From contig JBJMMD010000014.1 in the NCBI GenBank assembly GCA_045804965.1, positions 1-9,211 on the forward strand: a DNA stretch of 9,211 nucleotides, read 5' to 3'. The position numbers and the translations under genes are program-made. The DNA is from CAVTUU01 sp045804965. Lineage in GTDB: Bacteria; Chloroflexota; Chloroflexia; Thermomicrobiales; UBA6265. The notes below the pieces were generated by a model. The model did no database searches and was not told the origin of the DNA. It was given only the letters and a program-made list of their open reading frames with translations. Positions 4,914 through 9,211 of this stretch are shown one piece after another; within the stretch, counting starts at the first letter, position 1; every line of letters begins with the position of its first letter.

Positions 4914-7406
4914 ATGCTGGCAAATCTCTCGGATCAGCCTGCGCCGCTTCGATCGGCGCCGATGCCGCAGCGCCGGAGTGACTCGACCCTGCCGCTGCCG
5001 CCGACTTCGCTGATCGGACGCGAGGCGGAGGTCGACGTGATCGTCGCGCTCGTGCGGCAGGCGGAGAACCGGTTGTTGACGCTAACCGGTCCAGGTGGGG
5101 TAGGCAAAACCCGCCTCGCCTTGGCCGTTGCCGGGGCGATGGAAGGTGAGCTCGACGATGGCTGCCGTTTCGTCCTGCTTGCGCCCCTGACCGATCCGCT
5201 TCAGGTTCTTCCCGCGATCGCCCAGGCGTTGGACGTACGCGAGCTGCGCGGGCGGCCGCTGCCTGAAGGGATCAAGGCCGCGCTTCGCGATAAACATATG
5301 CTCCTGGTCCTCGACAACTTCGAGCACGTGGCCTCGGCCGCCCCGGACTTGGTCGACATGTTTGCCGGCGCCCCGAACGTCATAGCGCTCGTGACAAGCC
5401 GCTCCGTGCTGCATCTGCGTGGGGAACGTGAAATCTCGGTTGAGCCGCTCGATCTGCCGACGCTCAAGCCCATCGCCGGCGAGCGCACGTGGCGCGGCTC
5501 GGCCGTCGATCTGTTTGTCCAACGGGCGCTTGAGAGCACGCCAAATCTGGACCTGTCAGCGGAAAACCTCGCTGAAATCGCGCAGATTTGCGCCCAACTC
5601 GATGGCTTGCCGCTCGCGATCGAGCTTGCAGCGGCGAGAGTGAAAGTGCTGCCGCCACGGGCGATGCGAGCCCGGCTCGATCACCGGTTGCCCCTGCTCA
5701 CGGAGGGAGCCCGCGACCTGCCGGAACGTCAACAGACAATGCGGAACGCGATCCGATGGAGTCACGATCTCCTCGCCGCCGAGACTCAATCGCTGTTTCG
5801 AGAGCTCGCGGTCTTTGCGGGCGGCGCGACGCTCGACGCGATTGCCGCCGTCTGCGACGCGAACGGCGAGCGCGGCGATGGACTCCTCGATTCGCTCGAG
5901 GAATTGCTCGATCACCACTTGGTTCGACATATGGAATCGGCGGGCGAAGAGCCGCGATTGGGGATGCTCGAAACGATTCGCGAATTCGGCGTGGAATTGC
6001 TCGCCGCTAGTAACGAAGAAGCGCGGACACGGGCCGACCACGCGGCGTACCTCGTTGATTTTGTGTCGAGGGCAGCGAAGCAACTGCCTGGCCCAGAACG
6101 GAGCCGCTGGCTACACCGGCTCGATCTCGACCATGCCAATTTGCGGACGTCGCTGGCCTGGCTTATCGACGCAAACGATGCTGACCGCGCCTTGGTCATG
6201 GTTGCGGCACTAAATCGATTTTGGGAGTCGAACGCCTATTTACACGAAGGCCGGACCTGGACTCAGCGGGCGCTCGCGATCGCAGGCGCCGAATCGCTCG
6301 CCGCGAGCGGACACGCGCTCGTCAGCGCCGGATGGTTGGCGTATCGGCTTGGCGACTACGAAGCCGCATTGAGCGAGATCGAGCGGGGCCTGCAGATCGG
6401 CATTGAGCACGAGGCTAAGCCGACGATCGCGTTCGGATACAACTCGTTGGGGGGTGTCTCCTTCGACCGTGGCGACTACGACCGGGCCACCGAGTTCTTC
6501 ATCCAGGGATTGGCGATATTCCGCGAGATCGGCGATCACACGTCGATCGCGACATCGCTCAATAATGTCGGGACCGCCGCGCGCGAGAAAGGAGACTTCG
6601 AGACGTCTCGGGCCGCGTTCCGTGAGGCGCGCGAATTCGCACTCGAATCTGGTGATCCCAGCCCGTATGCCTTTGTCTTGAACGGCCTCGGCGTCGTGGC
6701 CCAGCGGACCGGGGCACTAGAGGAAGCGGTCACGTATCACGAAGAGGCGCTCGCCATCCGCCGCGAAAGCGACCACCGCTCGGTCGCGATTTCTCTGAGT
6801 AACCTTGCCGCGACCGTGTTCTTGCAAGGTGATTTGTCGCGCTCGGCGACGCTCTATCGTGAGAGTCTCGAATTGCGATGGGATCGCGCTGAGCTGTTTG
6901 GGATCGCCGAATCGATTGCCGGTCTCATGCGCATCGCCGCCGCGCTGAACCAGGACGAACGAGCGGTCCGGCTCTTCGGGGTGGTCGAAAAGCAGCGCCA
7001 ATCGCTCGGCGCCTCGATGATTTCGCCCGATCACCGCTGGTGCCAGGAGGTCGTGGCGACCATTGCCGAGCGTCTCGACCCTTGCTGCTATGCCGAAGCC
7101 TATGCGAGCGGGAAAGCGATGGCGCTTGGCGACGCGGTCGCCGAAGCGATCGCGGTCGCGGAGGGATTCGATGGAGAGACACCTCAGGTTGCGGAACCGC
7201 CGCTTGGGCCCGACGTCGTGCTCTCCGAACGAGAGATCGAGGTCTTGCGTCTAATGGCCGACGGCCGGTCTGACCGGGAAATCGGCGACGACTTGTTCAT
7301 CAGCCACCGCACGGTGATGAACCACGTCGCCCACATCTTGACCAAGCTCGACGCGCAAACGCGAACCGCGGCGGTCGCGTACGCGATCCGCCACCACACG
7401 CTTTAG
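4914..7406 (+). CDS. ATP-binding LuxR-family transcriptional regulator (NB-ARC/TPR/HTH)
   Basis: This 830-residue regulator is of the signal-transduction ATPase type. An AAA/NB-ARC module starts at about residue 31 (LIGREAEV), with Walker A GPGGVGKT (59-66), Walker B LLVLDN (130-135), the sensor-like VTSRSVLHLRGE (160-171) and GLPLAIELAAAR (231-242). A winged-helix-like stretch (about 280-370) leads into tetratricopeptide-type helical repeats (about 460-680; for example RLGDYEAALSEIERGL, DRGDYDRATEFFIQGL and EKGDFETSRAAFREA). The C-terminal LuxR/GerE domain (769-830) contains LSEREIEVLRLMADG and the recognition region ISHRTVMNHVAHILTKL. Such proteins bind ATP, sense an inducer or partner through the repeats and bind promoter DNA as oligomers. 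There is no extra N-terminal sensor. ATG 4914 has only a weak GGGA upstream; ATG 4962 is an alternative start that leaves all domains intact. The divergent oxidoreductase gene is a plausible target. Confidence 0.92.
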   Translation: MLANLSDQPAPLRSAPMPQRRSDSTLPLPPTSLIGREAEVDVIVALVRQAENRLLTLTGPGGVGKTRLALAVAGAMEGELDDGCRFVLLAPLTDPLQVLPAIAQALDVRELRGRPLPEGIKAALRDKHMLLVLDNFEHVASAAPDLVDMFAGAPNVIALVTSRSVLHLRGEREISVEPLDLPTLKPIAGERTWRGSAVDLFVQRALESTPNLDLSAENLAEIAQICAQLDGLPLAIELAAARVKVLPPRAMRARLDHRLPLLTEGARDLPERQQTMRNAIRWSHDLLAAETQSLFRELAVFAGGATLDAIAAVCDANGERGDGLLDSLEELLDHHLVRHMESAGEEPRLGMLETIREFGVELLAASNEEARTRADHAAYLVDFVSRAAKQLPGPERSRWLHRLDLDHANLRTSLAWLIDANDADRALVMVAALNRFWESNAYLHEGRTWTQRALAIAGAESLAASGHALVSAGWLAYRLGDYEAALSEIERGLQIGIEHEAKPTIAFGYNSLGGVSFDRGDYDRATEFFIQGLAIFREIGDHTSIATSLNNVGTAAREKGDFETSRAAFREAREFALESGDPSPYAFVLNGLGVVAQRTGALEEAVTYHEEALAIRRESDHRSVAISLSNLAATVFLQGDLSRSATLYRESLELRWDRAELFGIAESIAGLMRIAAALNQDERAVRLFGVVEKQRQSLGASMISPDHRWCQEVVATIAERLDPCCYAEAYASGKAMALGDAVAEAIAVAEGFDGETPQVAEPPLGPDVVLSEREIEVLRLMADGRSDREIGDDLFISHRTVMNHVAHILTKLDAQTRTAAVAYAIRHHTL

Positions 7407-7499
7407 CCTCCAACTTCCAACTCGTGAACGCCGTCCGCCGCCGACGCCCATTGTCATTTCAACCGCGCACCCCGCCGTCATTCTGCGCGCCCCCTTCCC

Positions 7500-7585
7500 C
7501 GTCATCCTAAGCGTTAGTCGAAGGATCTGTGCTGGCTCACCACCGTCTTCACTAGAACCAGATGCTTCGCCTTCGCTCAGTAGTC
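7500..7585 (-). repeat. Composite palindromic repeat element, copy 2 (inverted relative to copy 1)
   Basis: On the plus strand it begins CGTCATCCTAAGCG at 7500-7513, continues to AAGGATCT (7528), and ends with AGATGCTTCGCC...CTCAG (7560-7580). Its complement aligns to copy 1 from end to end. The long arm (7500-7528 against 331-359) agrees at 25 of 29 positions. The centre shares TGAAG, four bases, TGGT (complement of 7547-7551 and 7539-7542) at the same offset of eight bases. The short arm shares CTGAGC and GCGAAGCATCT, with a two-base length difference. Total length is 86 against 87. The outer end near 7585 has decayed (TAGTC in place of the expected ATGAC). Confidence 0.8.
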
Positions 7586-7613
7586 TGTCCAGGCGTGCGT
7601 GTCGCGTTGCCGC

Positions 7614-7662
7614 GCCCGGGGCTGAAAGACCCGGGCTACGAGCCACGAAGCCCTTCCCGGGC
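7614..7662. repeat. CCCGGG hairpin block
   Basis: GCCCGGG (7614-7620) and CCCGGGC (7630-7636) form a perfect seven-pair stem around a nine-base loop, and the same heptamer CCCGGGC recurs at 7656-7662. The block begins 28 bases after palindromic element copy 2. No T-run follows it, so it is not an obvious terminator for the regulator gene, whose stop lies over 200 bases upstream. It resembles a second class of short intergenic repeat, but only one occurrence is visible here. Confidence 0.45.
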
Positions 7663-8022
7663 TGACGACCGGAATCGTATCCAACAGGGCAACGACGCCC
7701 GGATAGACTACTCCGTACGGCAGCGAAGGCGCGGCACGACGGAAAGGTGGCGGCACGAAATCACGGACGTCATCGGAACTCGCCCACAAAGATGCGAAGG
7801 GGTGATTTCCGCCTCGCTTCTCCTCGGATTGTTCCGCTGGGGATGTGGTTTCGGCGTCATGGAGAACGGGGATCGGGGCGGCAGGCGCCGAACTGGGCCG
7901 GGCATTCATCGTCGCCGATGGGACCACGCGACGACGACCTGCCGAGAGCCCGCATGAGATGCGGTAACGTGGAGGGATGTCGGCAGCGGGCTGATACTCG
8001 ATTCGATCGGGGAGCGACGGTG

Positions 8023-8856
8023 ATGCGGTTTGGTCTTCAGGTGCGGCCGTTGGCCGAGACGATGGATCTGGCTGAACTGAGCAAGCGCATCGAGGCGGCG
8101 GGGTTCGAGAGCCTCTATGTTCCCGAACACACCCACATTCCGGTCAGCGTCGGGCGGAACCACCCGGAAGATGCCGAATGGCTCGACGCCTGCAAACGTT
8201 TCTTCGATCCTTTTCTGACCCTGACGGTAGTCGCGGCGGCGACCGAACGCCTCAAGCTCGGGACGGGCATCTGCCTCGTCCCGCAGCACCACCCGATCAC
8301 GCTCGCCAAGACCGTGGCGACGCTCGATCGGCTTTCTGGCGGTCGCGTGCTCTGCGGGGTCGGGGCGGGCTGGAACGGGCCGGAGCTGGCGAACCACGGC
8401 GTCGAGCCGGGCCGGAGATGGGCGGTGCTGCGCGAGCACGTGCTCGCGATGAAAGCAATCTGGACGACGGAGGAGGCGGAGTTCAGCGGCGAACACGTCC
8501 GCTTCGACTCGATCTGGCAGTGGCCGAAACCCGTCCAACAGCCCCACCCGCCGATCCTGGTCGGTGGCGAGGGGCCGCGAGCCCTCGACCGGGTGTTGGA
8601 GTACGGTGACGGTTGGCTGCCCAATGACCATCCCGAGGTTGGTGATCGGATCGCGGAGTTGAACCAGCGCGCCACCGAGCGGGGGCGGGCGCCTTTGCCG
8701 GTCACGGTTTACGCGGTTCCAGCGCAACCGACTGACATTGAGCGGCTCGCCGCGGCCGGCGCAGAGCGGTGCGTATTCAACTTGCCGAACGGAGGCGCCG
8801 AGGTCGTGCTGTCGGCGCTACGTCGCCTGGCTAAGCTGATCGCACAATGGGCCTGA
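8023..8856 (+). CDS. LLM-class F420-dependent oxidoreductase, Rv2161c (TIGR03619)-like
   Basis: This is a 277-residue luciferase-superfamily TIM barrel. Landmarks are MRFGLQV (1-7), IEAAGFESLYVPEHTHIP (23-40), LGTGICLVPQHHPITLAKTVATLDRLSGGR (79-108) and CGVGAGWNGPELANHGVEPGRR (111-132). Then come LREHVLAMKAIWT (136-148), the segment WPKPVQQPHPPILVGGEG (167-184) and EYGDGWLP (193-200). The PEHTHIP motif with W(P)KPVQ.PHPP and a length near 280 is what I know of the Rv2161c family of predicted F420-dependent oxidoreductases. The substrate is unknown. ATG 8023 has GGAG (8011-8014) eight bases upstream and begins exactly at the first barrel strand. The frame stays open back to 7747, but that extension is low in protein-like features. 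The gene is convergent with the glucosidase end. It is only distantly similar to the LLM protein at 3831-4760, so it is not a recent duplicate. Confidence 0.9.
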   Translation: MRFGLQVRPLAETMDLAELSKRIEAAGFESLYVPEHTHIPVSVGRNHPEDAEWLDACKRFFDPFLTLTVVAAATERLKLGTGICLVPQHHPITLAKTVATLDRLSGGRVLCGVGAGWNGPELANHGVEPGRRWAVLREHVLAMKAIWTTEEAEFSGEHVRFDSIWQWPKPVQQPHPPILVGGEGPRALDRVLEYGDGWLPNDHPEVGDRIAELNQRATERGRAPLPVTVYAVPAQPTDIERLAAAGAERCVFNLPNGGAEVVLSALRRLAKLIAQWA

Positions 8857-8860
8857 CAAG

Positions 8861-8878
8861 CCCTCGCCGCGGCAAGGG
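8861..8878. terminator. Weak hairpin after the second LLM gene
   Basis: CCCT-C-GCC and GGC-A-AGGG form a seven-pair stem with one internal mismatch and a four-base loop, starting four bases after the stop at 8856. There is no T-run on either side. It lies between convergent genes and may mark the 3' ends of both, but the evidence is slight. The rest of the 168-base spacer up to 9024 shows nothing I can name. Confidence 0.3.
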
Positions 8879-9024
8879 AACCAACGACTGCGCGCACGAT
8901 ATGCCCGTCCCTGTTGTAACTTCATCCCACTCGTGTCCACCAGGGTGTCAAAAACGAACCAAGCCAGCGTGAGCGAATCACCGTCGCGGCCCCGCGCGCT
9001 GACGGTGGGGACGTCGCGGGGGAC

Positions 9025-9211
<187 letters not shown>

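Larger units (their letters stand above)
7407..8022. other. Long gene-poor spacer with repeats
   Basis: This 616-base stretch contains GTCAT units at 7453, 7477 and 7501 (24 bases apart), copy 2 of the palindromic element (7500-7585), and a CCCGGG hairpin block (7614-7662). About 360 bases after that hold no structure I can name. Frames run through it on both strands. The plus-strand one from 7747 is merely an upstream extension of the LLM gene. The minus-strand one (7577-7927, GTG start, 116 residues) ends inside copy 2 of the repeat. I treat neither as an established gene. No clear sigma70-type promoter stood out for the gene at 8023. Confidence 0.5.

Noticed and set aside
7747..8022. Upstream extension of the second LLM gene
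   Set aside because: The family begins at MRFGLQV and ATG 8023 has a ribosome site. The extension has no family resemblance.

Overview
The window looks like chromosomal DNA from a high-GC bacterium, most likely a Chloroflexota member (Thermomicrobia/Sphaerobacter-like). This is an inference from three things. First, there is a large NB-ARC/TPR/LuxR regulator of a type common there. Second, there are two luciferase-like oxidoreductases of F420-associated families. Third, the intergenic spacers carry short palindromic repeats built on GTCATCCTGAGC...TCGAAG..ATCT. No mobility gene, RNA gene, CRISPR array or phage gene was found.

Layout, left to right. (1) 1-140: the C-terminal end of an unrecognised plus-strand gene, then a strong hairpin (162-187) and a repeat-filled spacer with an ~87-nt palindromic element (273-359). 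(2) 454-1239: an NAD-dependent sugar epimerase/dehydratase-family enzyme, closest by motif to uronate dehydrogenase. (3) 1268-1628: a consensus sigma70-type promoter (TTGACA-17-TATGAT) with a good ribosome site, driving an 88-residue protein of unknown function. (4) 1734-3771: a probable two-gene unit of a rhomboid-type intramembrane protease-like protein and a secreted beta-propeller-like protein. (5) 3831-4760, minus: an LLM-class oxidoreductase, convergent with the propeller gene and divergent from the next gene. (6) 4914-7406: an 830-residue ATP-binding LuxR-family regulator. (7) 7407-8022: a gene-poor spacer with a second copy of the palindromic element, inverted relative to the first, and a CCCGGG hairpin block. 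(8) 8023-8856: a second LLM oxidoreductase (Rv2161c/TIGR03619-like). (9) 9025-9211, minus: the C-terminus of a GH63-type glucosidase.

How the genes work together is only partly readable. The uronate-dehydrogenase-like enzyme and the GH63 end hint at carbohydrate metabolism nearby. The LuxR regulator is divergent from the first LLM gene across 153 bp and is a plausible controller of it. The rhomboid and propeller genes are 55 bp apart and probably co-transcribed. The best candidates for something undescribed are the dispersed composite repeat, present in two opposite orientations with 25/29 identity in one arm and a shared internal core, and the promoter-equipped 88-aa orphan gene.
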